From JBQTIP01 sp052388025 (lineage in GTDB: Bacteria; Actinomycetota; UBA4738; HRBIN12), in contig JBQTIP010000076.1 in NCBI GenBank assembly GCA_052388025.1, positions 1-28,090 on the forward strand: a stretch of 28,090 nucleotides of DNA, written 5' to 3'. A model generated the notes under the pieces. It was not told the origin of the DNA. It did not search any database and saw nothing but the letters and a program-made list of their open reading frames with translations. Position 1 is the stretch's first letter, and the number at the start of each line of letters is the position of its first letter. A program made the position numbers and the translations under genes. Below are positions 1 to 7,796 of this stretch, piece after piece.

Positions 1-821
1 GGAAGCCGGCTCGCGATCGCCTGGAAGCAGGGCCAGTAGGCCTCGGGCTGGACGTTGTCGTCCATGACCACGACCGTCTCGGTCCGGCCGAGGGCCTTAG
101 CCACCAGCAGGGCGGGGTCGTTGACGTCGGCGATCGAGACGGTCTCGACGCCCTCCTCGATTGCGGCGCCGGCGAAGCCGTGGTCGGCGAAGACGAGACC
201 GGGCCGTGCCTCCCTCAGCATCCGGAACATCGGCCCGGGGCTGTGGGTGTGCTTGGCGGAAGCCCTGTCGGTGAGCATGGCCACGCCGTGCAGGTACCGG
301 ACCTGCCATTGCTGATGGCGGAAGCCGTCGCGCCAGCTGATGCCTTCGAACGGGCGGAGCAGCTCGACGCCGTGATGGCTGAGCAGCCGCCCGGCCTCGA
401 TGTAGAGCAACGCAAGCCCGACGGGGTGCCCGGTGGCGAGGATGACGCGTTCTCCCCGACGGCACGCGAAGGCGAGGCGGTCACCGACCTCGTCGCAAGC
501 CGCCAGGACGAGCTCCGGGTCGACGAGCACGGGCCCGGTTCCGGCATCCGAGTCCGGCCTGAATCCCGAGGCTTCGGCAACCAGCTCCAGCACCTCCCGG
601 GGTGTGAGCGTCTGAAGCCCGGTCAAGCCGAACTGCTTGTCCGGGTCGCCCGCGTGGAGCTTCTCGATGTGGTCCAGCACGTTGTGAAGCGGATGGCTCA
701 CCGGCCCGGCGATCCCTCCCTCCAGGAGTCCCCGAACCAGATCGTCGTGCGTGTTCGGCCGAGGCGTCCACCGATCGTCGATCGCCGGAAGGCGCGCTGC
801 ATGTGATTCGATTACGTCCAT
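1..821 (-). CDS. actinobacterial 'phosphatase' family protein (3' end cut by window edge)
   Basis: About 273 codons are visible and the frame runs off the left edge. From memory the sequence resembles a roughly 270-aa family annotated simply as 'phosphatase' in Streptomyces and relatives. Shared stretches are ATGHPVGL mid-protein, KHTHSPGPM, VFADHGFAG, a following DVNDPALL segment and VVVMDDNV near the end. The His/Asp-rich motifs suggest a metal-dependent hydrolase, but the substrate is unknown and I would not trust the 'phosphatase' label beyond family membership. Two in-frame ATGs exist (828-830 and 819-821). I choose 821 because a TACAAT box lies 7 nt upstream and no Shine-Dalgarno precedes either ATG, so the mRNA may be leaderless. 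It is divergent from the SDR gene with almost no spacer. Little of the C-terminus should be missing. Confidence 0.75.
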   Translation of the reverse strand, partial: MDVIESHAARLPAIDDRWTPRPNTHDDLVRGLLEGGIAGPVSHPLHNVLDHIEKLHAGDPDKQFGLTGLQTLTPREVLELVAEASGFRPDSDAGTGPVLVDPELVLAACDEVGDRLAFACRRGERVILATGHPVGLALLYIEAGRLLSHHGVELLRPFEGISWRDGFRHQQWQVRYLHGVAMLTDRASAKHTHSPGPMFRMLREARPGLVFADHGFAGAAIEEGVETVSIADVNDPALLVAKALGRTETVVVMDDNVQPEAYWPCFQAIASRL

Positions 822-828
822 CTGAACC

Positions 829-834
829 ATTGTA
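829..834 (-). promoter_or_regulatory. -10 box TACAAT for a leaderless start of the phosphatase-like gene
   Basis: On the minus strand TACAAT is followed by 7 nt and then the ATG at 821, so a normal start site would fall on or next to the ATG. No clear -35 was seen. The box overlaps the AGGAGG ribosome site of the opposing SDR gene (834-839), so the two genes share a control region of about 20 bp. Confidence 0.5.
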
Positions 835-844
835 GGAGGCGGTC

Positions 845-1618
845 GTGGAGCTGATCGGTGCGGTGGCGGTCGTGACGGGAGCGTCGTCTGGGTTCGGCGA
901 GCTCACCGCGCTCGCGCTCGCCCGCGAGGGAGCGAGCGTGGCCCTGGCGGCGCGGCGGGTCGATCGACTCGAGGCGGTAGCCGCGCGGATCCGGGAACGG
1001 GGTGGCCGCGCGCTTGCCATCCGGTGCGATGTGGCCGAGGTCCGCGACCTCGAGGGGCTTCGCGACGAGGTGCAGCGCGAATTCGGCGGGTGCGACGTGC
1101 TCGTGAACAACGCCGGCATCCCCGGCCATGGGCCGTTCGCGGAAGCCACTATGGAGCAGATCGAGCGCGTCACGCGAGTGAACTACCTGGGGGTCGTCTA
1201 CGGGACGAAGATGTTCCTCCCGATGATGCTGGATCAGGGGCGCGGTCACATCGTCAACGTGGCGTCGCTCGCGGGGCGGTTCGCGGCGCCGGGAGCGAGC
1301 CTGTACACGGCCTCGAAGCACGCGGTCGTCGCGTTCTCCGAGTCCCTGAATCTAACTACAAGGGACAAGGGCGTCCTAGTCACCTCCGTCAACCCAGGCT
1401 TTGCCCGCACCGAGGCGTTCAGCGGTCGCGGCCCGAGGTTCCTAAGGGTGACGCCGGAGCAGGTGGCCGCTGTCATCGTGCGCGTCATCCGATCGGGGAT
1501 CGCACCCGAGTACAGCGTGCCGCGATGGCCCCCGGCGGTTGGTGAAGTCTTCCGAGTCCTGACGCCACCCCTCTACCGATGGGGCATGAGTATCGCCGCG
1601 CGTCGATCCTCTGGCTGA
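845..1618 (+). CDS. short-chain dehydrogenase/reductase (SDR)
   Basis: 257-aa classical SDR, an NAD(P)H-dependent oxidoreductase of unknown substrate. The Rossmann glycine motif TGASSGFG is at residues 11-18 and NNAG at 88-91. The catalytic Ser is at 141 and YxxxK is at Tyr154/Lys158 (YTASK). Arg37-Arg38 at the end of beta-2 suggests NADP(H) over NAD(H). The length is normal for the family. The GTG start at 845 is supported by AGGAGG at 834-839 with a 5-nt spacer. The C-terminus has a hydrophobic and basic tail (PPLYRWGMS), common in SDRs annotated as short-chain oxidoreductases of lipid or ketone substrates, but the context does not identify a substrate. It converges with the DinB gene, whose stop lies 25 bp downstream. 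Confidence 0.93.
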   Translation: MELIGAVAVVTGASSGFGELTALALAREGASVALAARRVDRLEAVAARIRERGGRALAIRCDVAEVRDLEGLRDEVQREFGGCDVLVNNAGIPGHGPFAEATMEQIERVTRVNYLGVVYGTKMFLPMMLDQGRGHIVNVASLAGRFAAPGASLYTASKHAVVAFSESLNLTTRDKGVLVTSVNPGFARTEAFSGRGPRFLRVTPEQVAAVIVRVIRSGIAPEYSVPRWPPAVGEVFRVLTPPLYRWGMSIAARRSSG

Positions 1619-1643
1619 CGACCGCGCGGCGGTCGGGACGCGA

Positions 1644-2165
1644 TCAGTCCCCGGTCGCGCCGTCGATGGTTTCGCGGATGATGTCCGCGTGCCCGAGGTG
1701 ACGAGACGTCTCCTGGATCATGTGGAGCATGATCCCGCGGAGGGTGGTCTCCTGTCCTGGTCGCGGCGCACGGGCGGAGGTGTCGAGGCTCGCCGCGGCG
1801 ACGATCGCGCGGGAGCGCTCGACCTCATCGCGGTAGAGCGCCGCGATCTCCTCGGCCGTCTCGTCCGGCTCGGGGCGGAAGTCGAAGTCGGGGTCCTGGT
1901 CCTCCTCGGCCCAGGAGAAATCGACGTCCTCCCCCGCGAACACGCGCCGGAACCACCAACGATGGGCGTACGCCGAGTGCTTCAGCAGGCCGAGCAGCGA
2001 CAGGCTGGACGCGGTCGGCGTCCGGCGGAGATCCTCCTCGGACAGGCCGGCGACCTTGCGCAGCATGATCGTGCGCTTGTCGTCGAGCTGCGCGCAGAGG
2101 AGATCCTTCTCCGCGCCGGCGCGGGGCGTGCGCGGTGGCGGGTCGGGAGCGGGGAGTCCGATCAT
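1644..2165 (-). CDS. DinB-superfamily protein (DUF664 type)
   Basis: 173-aa four-helix-bundle protein of the DinB/YfiT superfamily, DUF664 branch, which is abundant in actinobacteria. Members of the superfamily include metal- and thiol-dependent transferases such as mycothiol-dependent enzymes. Candidate metal-binding histidines are in LLKHSAYAHRWWF near residue 60 and in HMIQETSRHLGHAD near the C-terminus. A thiol-related role is inference, though mshA lies in the same window. The frame is open further upstream, but I choose the ATG at 2165 because an AGGAGG ribosome site lies about 11 nt before it and the conserved protein begins soon after. Confidence 0.85.
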   Translation of the reverse strand: MIGLPAPDPPPRTPRAGAEKDLLCAQLDDKRTIMLRKVAGLSEEDLRRTPTASSLSLLGLLKHSAYAHRWWFRRVFAGEDVDFSWAEEDQDPDFDFRPEPDETAEEIAALYRDEVERSRAIVAAASLDTSARAPRPGQETTLRGIMLHMIQETSRHLGHADIIRETIDGATGD

Positions 2166-2223
2166 CCCTTGACCTTCCTCCTGGGACTGATGACGGTGGG
2201 GCCGGTACCAGCCGGGTCCGACG

Positions 2224-2454
2224 CTACCCGGGGGTGCCGCGCATGTAAACACGCGCAGAGAGAAGCAGCCCCAAGCGCTGATCCCTGGGGTCGGTTGCCA
2301 TCCACCAGCGCTTCCTGCCCCGGGTTTCCTGCGCCTCGTGAACGCGCTCCGATTTCTCCTCCAGACCCTGGAGGTCCCTGTCCGTCTCTCTCTGGAGCTC
2401 CTCGCCCAACGGGCGCGGAAGCTGCCCTCCCCCACTCTTCCCGAATTCGCCCAT
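2224..2454 (-). CDS. possible 76-aa charged protein, function unknown
   Basis: Small frame in the 309-bp gap between pyruvate kinase and the DinB gene. The centre (LGEELQRETDRDLQGLE and onward) is highly charged and predicted helical, followed by a basic tryptophan pair (RKRWW) and a short hydrophobic stretch. I recognise no family. In its favour: an ATG only 20 bp after the pyruvate kinase stop, a TAGGAT box exactly 7 nt before that ATG (leaderless pattern seen elsewhere here), and GC-rich third codon positions. Against: no homologue recalled and weak ribosome-site support. If it is not a gene, 2166-2474 holds only the DinB ribosome site. Confidence 0.45.
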   Translation of the reverse strand: MGEFGKSGGGQLPRPLGEELQRETDRDLQGLEEKSERVHEAQETRGRKRWWMATDPRDQRLGLLLSARVYMRGTPG

Positions 2455-2461
2455 GGCTCCG

Positions 2462-2467
2462 ATCCTA
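2462..2467 (-). promoter_or_regulatory. -10 box TAGGAT before the 76-aa frame
   Basis: TAGGAT followed by 7 nt and then ATG at 2454, the leaderless TANNNT-(6-7)-ATG arrangement. No clear -35 box. It would drive the small frame and possibly DinB. Confidence 0.35.
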
Positions 2468-2474
2468 CCGGCTA

Positions 2475-3896
2475 TCAGCGAACGGACTCCCCGACCTGAT
2501 GAACCTTCAACATGTTCGTGTGGGTCTTGCCGGCGGGTGAGCTCGCAGCCATGACCACCGACTGCCCCTCGCTCGCCAGGCCGCCTCGCCGGAGGCCCTC
2601 GTCCATCGATCTGATCATCTCGTCCGTGTCGGACGGGACCGGAACGGGCAGCGGGGTTACGCCCCAACGCAGGGACAGGGCCCGCCTGACGGCATCGTCG
2701 GGCACGAACGCGTAGATCGGCACCTCCGGCCGCTCCGACGACAGGAGTGCGGCCGTTCGACCGGTTCCCGTGAAGCAGGCGATCGCGACCACCTCGCGGT
2801 CTCCGGCGGCGACCTGCGCCGCGGCGTGCGCGACGGCCGAGGCCTCGTCCGTGTGACGGCAGGGCACCCCCATGACGCGGAACCCGCCGGCGCGCTCCTC
2901 GGCCACCTGCGCGATCCTCGCGGCCGCCTCCGCCGCTTCGAGCGGATAGTCACCGATGGCGGTCTCGCCCGAGAGCATGATCGCGTCGGCTCCGTCGAGG
3001 ACGGCATTGGCGACGTCGCTCGCCTCCGCCCTCGTGGGGCGAGCCGCGCGGATCATCGACTCGAGCATCTGGGTTGCGACGATGGCCGGCTTCCCGGCCG
3101 TGCGCGCCGAGACCAGCAGCTCCTTCTGTAGGATCGGGATCTCTTCCATCGGGAGCTCGACCCCTAGGTCGCCGCGGGCGACCATCAGGGCGTCCGCCTG
3201 CTCCAGGATCGCGGCGATATCGTCCACCGCGGGGCGGGTCTCGATCTTCGCCACGATCGGCAAGGCCCGCTCGCCCATCAAGGCCCGCAGGCCGATCAGG
3301 TCGGCACCTGCACGCACGAAGGACTGCGCGACGAGGTCCACCCCCAGGTCTAGCGCCCGGGCCAGCCCCTCCCGGTCGCGGTCGGTGATCGCCGGCAGCG
3401 ACAACCGCTCCGCGGGAACGTTCACGCCCGCGCGCGACCGGATGGAGCCGCCGCGCACGCATTCCGTGACCACTCCTTCCGCGGGCGTCTCCTGGACGAT
3501 AAGCTCCACCGCCCCATCCGCAAGCAGGACCCGATCCCCTCGGCGGAGATCGCCCGCCAGTCCGAGATAGGTCGTGGTGGCCCCCTCCGCGTCGCCGGGC
3601 CCGCCTTCGGCCCTGAGCAGGAAGCGTTGCCCGGAAACGATCTTCAACGGCTCAGTCATGAGCTCGCCGAGGCGGATCTTCGGGCCCGGAAGATCCGCCA
3701 TGACGGCGAGGTCGCGCCCCGCTTCCTCCGCGGCTCGGCGCACGAGCTCCACCAGCGCGGCGTGGTCCGCGGCCACCCCATGCGAGAGGTTTACGCGGAA
3801 CACGTCGGCGCCGGCGCGCACCAGACCGCGGACCGCCTCGAGGGTCCCGGTGGCGGGCCCAAGGGTACAGACGAGCTTCGCGCGGCGGCCGGTCAC
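2475..3896 (-). CDS. pyk: pyruvate kinase
   Basis: 473 aa, full length. It catalyses phosphoenolpyruvate + ADP to pyruvate + ATP, the last step of glycolysis, in the cytosol. Visible motifs are LVCTLGPAT at the N-terminus, FRVNLSHG (phosphate/substrate loop), GPKIRLGE, the catalytic-lysine strand IVAKIETR, the metal-binding ARGDLGVELP, ATQMLESM and MLSGETAIGDYP. The beta-barrel B domain and C-terminal regulatory domain are both present. The GTG start at 3896 overlaps the upstream acuC-like stop in a GTGA, so translation is probably coupled. It sits at the end of a chain with a deacetylase and an aminotransferase, an unusual place for a glycolytic gene. Confidence 0.96.
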   Translation of the reverse strand: MTGRRAKLVCTLGPATGTLEAVRGLVRAGADVFRVNLSHGVAADHAALVELVRRAAEEAGRDLAVMADLPGPKIRLGELMTEPLKIVSGQRFLLRAEGGPGDAEGATTTYLGLAGDLRRGDRVLLADGAVELIVQETPAEGVVTECVRGGSIRSRAGVNVPAERLSLPAITDRDREGLARALDLGVDLVAQSFVRAGADLIGLRALMGERALPIVAKIETRPAVDDIAAILEQADALMVARGDLGVELPMEEIPILQKELLVSARTAGKPAIVATQMLESMIRAARPTRAEASDVANAVLDGADAIMLSGETAIGDYPLEAAEAAARIAQVAEERAGGFRVMGVPCRHTDEASAVAHAAAQVAAGDREVVAIACFTGTGRTAALLSSERPEVPIYAFVPDDAVRRALSLRWGVTPLPVPVPSDTDEMIRSMDEGLRRGGLASEGQSVVMAASSPAGKTHTNMLKVHQVGESVR

Positions 3897-5041
3897 GGCT
3901 CGAGCCCGTGACGCGGGAAGAAGGCCTCCCGGACCTCGCGGACGACGCGCTCGGTTTCACCGTCGATCTCGTCGTTCGCGAGCGGCTCCTCGGAGAGTGT
4001 CGACGGCACGCGGCCCCCCGCCTCCCGTTCGGCACGCTCGATCCAGGCCTCGGGAAGCCCGTCGGGGATCTCCGCCTCGGCCATCGCCGCGAAGTAGATA
4101 GTCCAGGCCCTCGGCACCACCCGCGCCCACTGATACCCGCCGCCGCCCGTCGCAACCCACCTTCCGCCGGCGGCCTCGTGGGCCAGCAAATGGAGCTCAG
4201 CAGCGGCTTCTCGGTAGGAGCGGGTGGTGAGGCGAAGATGCGCGAGCGGATCCGAGTGGTGGCTGTCGCATCCGAGCTGGGTGACCAGTACTTCCGGCCG
4301 CCAGGCGCGGATCAGCGGCGGCACGACACCCCGGAACGCGACCAGCCAGGCCTCGTCGGAGACGGTCGGCGGGAGCGGCACGTTCACCTTCGTGCCCTCG
4401 GCATCGCCCGCACCTCGTTCCGAGACGAATCCGGTTCCCGGAAACAGGTATTCACCGGACTCGTGGATCGAGATGGTGAGGACCCGGGGCTCCTCGAAGA
4501 AGATCGCCTGAGGGCCGTCGCCGTGATGCACGTCCACGTCCACGTAAGCGACGCGTTCGCACCCCTGATCGAGCAGCCAGGCGATGGCGAGCGCCGGGTC
4601 ATCGTACACGCAGAACCCCGAGGCCCTCTCGGGCATCGCGTGGTGCAGCCCGCCGGCGGCGTTGAAGGCGTGCTCCGCCCGGCCGGAGAGCACCTCCTCG
4701 GCCGCGACCAGCGACGCTCCCGCGACAAGGGCCCCCGCCTCGTGCATCTGCGGAAAGATCGGGTTGTCGCCCGGCCCATATCCGAAGCGCCACCACTCGC
4801 CCTCCTCTCCGTGGCCCGCTCGTTGCGTGGCGTCGATGAACCGCCCGGTGTGCACCAGGCAGAGCTCCCGGTCGGTAGCCGCGCGGCATCCAACGGTGGC
4901 GACGTTCGGGAGCGCGTCGAGCCCGTACTCGTGGATCAGGTCCCAGGTGAGGAGGACGCGGAGGGGCCGCAGCGGGTGCTGCGGGCCGTGATCGTAGATC
5001 GCGGCCCCGTCGCAGCGGACCAGCGCGACCCGCTCGCTCAC
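3893..5041 (-). CDS. AcuC-like histone-deacetylase-family protein
   Basis: 382-aa class I/II HDAC-fold zinc amidohydrolase, related to AcuC, which deacetylates acetyl-CoA synthetase in Bacillus. The active site looks intact. The paired histidines are at 133-134 (GGLHHAM), zinc ligands Asp170 and His172 are in VDVDVHHGDG, the third ligand Asp259 is in GCDSHHSDP, and the transition-state Tyr303 is in GGGGY. The probable substrate is an acetyl-lysine protein (inference). The GTG start at 5041 overlaps the preceding aminotransferase stop as GTGA, and its own stop overlaps the pyruvate kinase start in the same way. The three genes therefore look like one translationally coupled unit. A polyamine or other small-molecule deacetylase role is an alternative, given the aminotransferase partner. 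Confidence 0.9.
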   Translation of the reverse strand: MSERVALVRCDGAAIYDHGPQHPLRPLRVLLTWDLIHEYGLDALPNVATVGCRAATDRELCLVHTGRFIDATQRAGHGEEGEWWRFGYGPGDNPIFPQMHEAGALVAGASLVAAEEVLSGRAEHAFNAAGGLHHAMPERASGFCVYDDPALAIAWLLDQGCERVAYVDVDVHHGDGPQAIFFEEPRVLTISIHESGEYLFPGTGFVSERGAGDAEGTKVNVPLPPTVSDEAWLVAFRGVVPPLIRAWRPEVLVTQLGCDSHHSDPLAHLRLTTRSYREAAAELHLLAHEAAGGRWVATGGGGYQWARVVPRAWTIYFAAMAEAEIPDGLPEAWIERAEREAGGRVPSTLSEEPLANDEIDGETERVVREVREAFFPRHGLEP

Positions 5042-6348
5042 GCCACGGACCGTACCGCCGCCACTGTGCGCTCGACCAGTGTGGCCGTCTCCTCGTCTGT
5101 GAGCGTGAACGGCGGCCCGAGCATCACCAGGTCGCCCTCGGTCCCGTCGGCGCAGCCCGTGCTGGAGTACAGCAGCAGGGCCCGCTCGCGGGCCGCCGCC
5201 AGCACCCGCTCGGTCACCCGAGCGCTGCGAGGAAACGGCGCCTTCGTGTCGCGGTCACGCACCAGCTCCACGGCGATCATCATGCCGAGTCCGCGAACGT
5301 CGCCGACGATCGGGATGGCGGCGAGCGCGGCGGTGAGATCCTCGAGGATCCGCGCGCCGAGCTCCTTGCTCCGCTCGACCAGCCCCTCGCCCCGCAGCTT
5401 CGAGAGGACGGCCCGGCCGACGGCGGCACCGACCGCATGATGGGAATAGGTGAATCCGTGCACGAAGCCTGCTTCGCGGATCGTCTCGAACACCTCGCCG
5501 CTCGCGACGGCCAGGCCGAGCGGCCAGTACCCGCTGGACGCCCCCTTGCCGCTGATCAAGATGTCGGGCCGCACGCCCCAGTTATCGCCGCCGAACCACC
5601 TCCCGGTCCGGCCGAATCCTGTCATGACCTCATCTGTGATCAGCAGGACGCCGTGACGACGACAGACTTCCGCGACCGCCGGCCAGTAGTCGTTGGGCGG
5701 GACCGCCGCCCCGAGGGCGGCCCCGGCCACGGGCTCGGCTATGAACGCGGCAACCGTCTCCGGGCCGGCCCGCTCGATGACCGCCTCCAGTCCGTCGGCA
5801 TGCCTCTCGCCGCAGCGCGCCGGATGCGAATCCAATGAACAGCGGTACTCGTAGACCGCCGGGACGAACAGGGAACGACCGAGCCAAGGCAGGTACGGTC
5901 GCCGGAGGGTGTCGCGCCCCGAGGCGTCCAGGGCCCCGCGCGTGTTTCCGTGGTAGGAGCCGGACCGGGCCACGATCACGTGCCGGCCGGAGTCCCCCCG
6001 GGCCAGGTGGTAGGCGCGAGCCATCTTGAATGCCGTCTCCGCCGCTTCGCTCCCCCCCGAAACGGGATAGATGTGCGGGCCGTCCATCGGCAGTAGCGGA
6101 GCGAGCTCGTCCGCGTAGAGCTCCAGTGCCTCCGTAGTGAACGCCATGCCGTGCACGAACGACGCCCGGCGAGCCTGAGCTTCCAGGGCGTCGATCACGT
6201 CCTTGGCGCCGTGGCCGACACCGACAACGATCGCGCCGCCGGCTCCGTCGAGATACCGGGTGCCGTCGGCCGCCGTGATCCAGGCGCCCTCGGCCCGGAC
6301 CGCGGTTGGCAGCGTGCGAGAGAGCACCCGAGGAAAGACGTGGCTCAT
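5038..6348 (-). CDS. class III PLP-dependent aminotransferase
   Basis: 436-aa fold-type I aminotransferase of the omega-amino-acid/diamine group. SGGSEAAE (97-104) binds the PLP phosphate, YHG is at 132-134, Asp239-Glu240 sit in ITDEVMTGFGRTG, and the Schiff-base lysine is Lys268 in ISGKGASSGYWPL. The region between YHG and the DE motif carries a two-cysteine insert. The substrate cannot be told; omega-amino acids, diamines or beta-alanine/pyruvate pairs are typical. It begins 10 bp after the PIN toxin stop without a strong Shine-Dalgarno and ends in a GTGA overlap with the AcuC-like gene. Together with a deacetylase it could process an N-acetylated amine, which is inference only. Confidence 0.93.
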   Translation of the reverse strand: MSHVFPRVLSRTLPTAVRAEGAWITAADGTRYLDGAGGAIVVGVGHGAKDVIDALEAQARRASFVHGMAFTTEALELYADELAPLLPMDGPHIYPVSGGSEAAETAFKMARAYHLARGDSGRHVIVARSGSYHGNTRGALDASGRDTLRRPYLPWLGRSLFVPAVYEYRCSLDSHPARCGERHADGLEAVIERAGPETVAAFIAEPVAGAALGAAVPPNDYWPAVAEVCRRHGVLLITDEVMTGFGRTGRWFGGDNWGVRPDILISGKGASSGYWPLGLAVASGEVFETIREAGFVHGFTYSHHAVGAAVGRAVLSKLRGEGLVERSKELGARILEDLTAALAAIPIVGDVRGLGMMIAVELVRDRDTKAPFPRSARVTERVLAAARERALLLYSSTGCADGTEGDLVMLGPPFTLTDEETATLVERTVAAVRSVA

Positions 6349-6358
6349 CGTGGATTCT

Positions 6359-6751
6359 TCACAGCTCGTCGGGACCGATCACGAAGCCGAGACGGTCGGC
6401 GCCGCGCCGAAGCCGGCGATCCACTGTGAGGAGCCGACACCCCAGCAGGCTTGCGAGAGCCAAGTATTCGGCGTCGTAGGTCTTCACCCACCCGAGCTCT
6501 TCCGCATACAGCCAAGCCGTCTCGTGCAGCCGCCGATGCGTTCGTCGCCCAACGGGGCAGCCGTCGAACCGTGAGAGAGCCAGAAGGGCGAGCTCTCCAT
6601 CGATCTCGCGACGGAAAGCTGCCTCATGGATCGCGGACAGCGCCTCCGACCACATGAGAGGCGGAGCGACGAGTTCCTCGTCTCGAAAGGGCTCGAACCC
6701 AGCTTCGGAGGCACAGGACACGACGACGACGTTCGAGTCGACCACGAGCAT
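6359..6751 (-). CDS. PIN-domain ribonuclease toxin (VapC-like)
   Basis: 130-aa PIN domain. The acidic residues expected for Mg2+-dependent RNA cleavage are visible: Asp5 in VVDSNVVV, a Glu in MWSEALSA, the Asp and Glu in YDAEYLALA, and an Asp in LTVDRRLRR. The product is most likely the toxin of a type II toxin-antitoxin pair with the HTH gene directly upstream; the antitoxin stop and toxin start abut as TGAATG. Similar PIN proteins use VapB-type antitoxins; here the partner has an excisionase/MerR-like DNA-binding domain. The target RNA is unknown. It lies 10 bp before the aminotransferase, so transcription may continue into metabolic genes. Confidence 0.88.
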   Translation of the reverse strand: MLVVDSNVVVVSCASEAGFEPFRDEELVAPPLMWSEALSAIHEAAFRREIDGELALLALSRFDGCPVGRRTHRRLHETAWLYAEELGWVKTYDAEYLALASLLGCRLLTVDRRLRRGADRLGFVIGPDEL

Positions 6752-7000
6752 TCAGTGGCCCTCACGCTGGCGGCGGATGATCCTCACCCAGTTGATCTGG
6801 CGTCTGCCGTCCGACATCACCTTCCACTCGTCTGGAAGGGGGAGCATGTCGCCGTCATCCATGAACTCCTCGAGGTCCCCTTCGTCGACTAGGTGCTGCG
6901 TGCCCACCTTCCGGGAGCGGAGCTTCCCCGAGCGGATCCAGCGCCGGACGGTCTCCGGATCGCGTCCAACACGCCTCGCCGCCTCCGGGACGGTCAGCAT
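6752..7000 (-). CDS. HTH (excisionase/MerR-type) antitoxin for the PIN toxin
   Basis: 82 aa. The N-terminal helix-turn-helix has the excisionase-family pattern: LTVPEAARRVGRDPETVRRW, then a wing ending in VGTQHLVDEGDLEEF. The C-terminal 35 residues carry a basic/Trp-containing tail expected to wrap and block the PIN active site. It probably neutralises the toxin and represses the pair. The ATG at 7000 has no Shine-Dalgarno, but a TAGTAT -10 box inside a 15-bp palindrome lies just upstream. Gene order (antitoxin first, abutting stop and start) fits a toxin-antitoxin pair. A stand-alone BldC/excisionase-like regulator is the alternative. Confidence 0.85.
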   Translation of the reverse strand: MLTVPEAARRVGRDPETVRRWIRSGKLRSRKVGTQHLVDEGDLEEFMDDGDMLPLPDEWKVMSDGRRQINWVRIIRRQREGH

Positions 7001-7001
7001 C

Positions 7002-7016
7002 GTAGTTGCATACTAC
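7002..7016 (-). promoter_or_regulatory. palindromic operator overlapping the toxin-antitoxin -10 box
   Basis: GTAGT-TGCAT-ACTAC is a perfect 5+5 bp inverted repeat with a 5-bp centre, 2 bp before the antitoxin ATG. On the minus strand it contains TAGTAT (7015-7010), a plausible -10 box placing the start site a few bases from the ATG. A repressor bound here would block the promoter directly, as expected for antitoxin autoregulation. No -35 box was recognised. Confidence 0.55.
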
Positions 7017-7022
7017 TACACG

Positions 7023-7796
7023 CTATCTCGAGTGGACGCCGCCGGGGTCGAGCTCCTCGCGGATCAGCCGGAGCTCCTCGCCCGTCGGCGGTTCGGTCTC
7101 GGCCAGATCCTCGGCCACGCGCGGCTGCCAGCCCATGTTCTCGCGAACCTCCGCGCGCGTGACCATCGGGTGCAAGCTTGCGAGCGTCATCTCGCCGGTG
7201 TCGTCATCGAAGCGGTACATGCCCAGGTCGGTCACCACCGAGGTAGGGCCGGTTCCCCACCAGCCGCGCGCCCGGTCGTGCTCCTTGTCGCCGGAGTGCC
7301 CCGGGCTGGTCCTGAAGTGGAGCTTCTCGACGAACGAGCGCGTGCCCTGTCGCATTATCACGAAGACCTTTCGGGCGTTGATCGCGATCTCGCAGGCGCC
7401 GCCGGAGCCGGGCAGCCGGACCTTCGGCTTCCCGTAGTCGCCGATGACGGTTGTGTTGATGTTGCCGAACCGATCGATCTGCGCTGCGCCCAGGAAGCCG
7501 ACGTCGATGAGCCCGGCCTGAAGGTAGTAGGCGAAGAGCTCGAACATGCTGGTCACCGACGTGGAGCCTGTGATCAGCGTTGGGTCGCCGATGGAGAGCG
7601 GGAGCCGGGCGGGGTTCGCGCCGTACACACCGGACTCGTACACGAGGTCAAGACCGGGGGCTCCAGTCCGCTTCGCCAGGTTGCAGACGATGTTCGGCAG
7701 GCCGATGCCCACGAAGCAGACGCGCTCCCCCTCGAGCTGGCGCGCGCTCGCCACGATCATCATCTCCGCCTTCGACCACCCGGGCTCACGGCTCAC
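7023..7796 (-). CDS. CoA-transferase subunit B (GctB/IpdB-like)
   Basis: 257-aa beta subunit of a family I CoA-transferase. FVGIGLPNI at the N-terminus and LVYESGVYGANP near residue 55 match the glutaconate CoA-transferase beta subunit, where the Glu of the ESG motif is the residue that forms the acyl-CoA adduct. That Glu is present, favouring a true transferase over the IpdAB ring-opening hydrolases, which as I recall lack it. The substrate is unknown (a dicarboxylic or branched acyl-CoA is typical). The GTG at 7796 overlaps the subunit A stop as GTGA and has GGGGAG 5 nt upstream. An in-frame extension to 7925 exists but would run through the subunit A gene. Confidence 0.9.
   Translation of the reverse strand: MSREPGWSKAEMMIVASARQLEGERVCFVGIGLPNIVCNLAKRTGAPGLDLVYESGVYGANPARLPLSIGDPTLITGSTSVTSMFELFAYYLQAGLIDVGFLGAAQIDRFGNINTTVIGDYGKPKVRLPGSGGACEIAINARKVFVIMRQGTRSFVEKLHFRTSPGHSGDKEHDRARGWWGTGPTSVVTDLGMYRFDDDTGEMTLASLHPMVTRAEVRENMGWQPRVAEDLAETEPPTGEELRLIREELDPGGVHSR

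Noticed and set aside
3908..5440. Long open frame on the plus strand opposite the acuC-like gene and aminotransferase
   Set aside because: Composition is that of an antisense shadow in GC-rich DNA, with no motifs, and the minus-strand genes are unambiguous.
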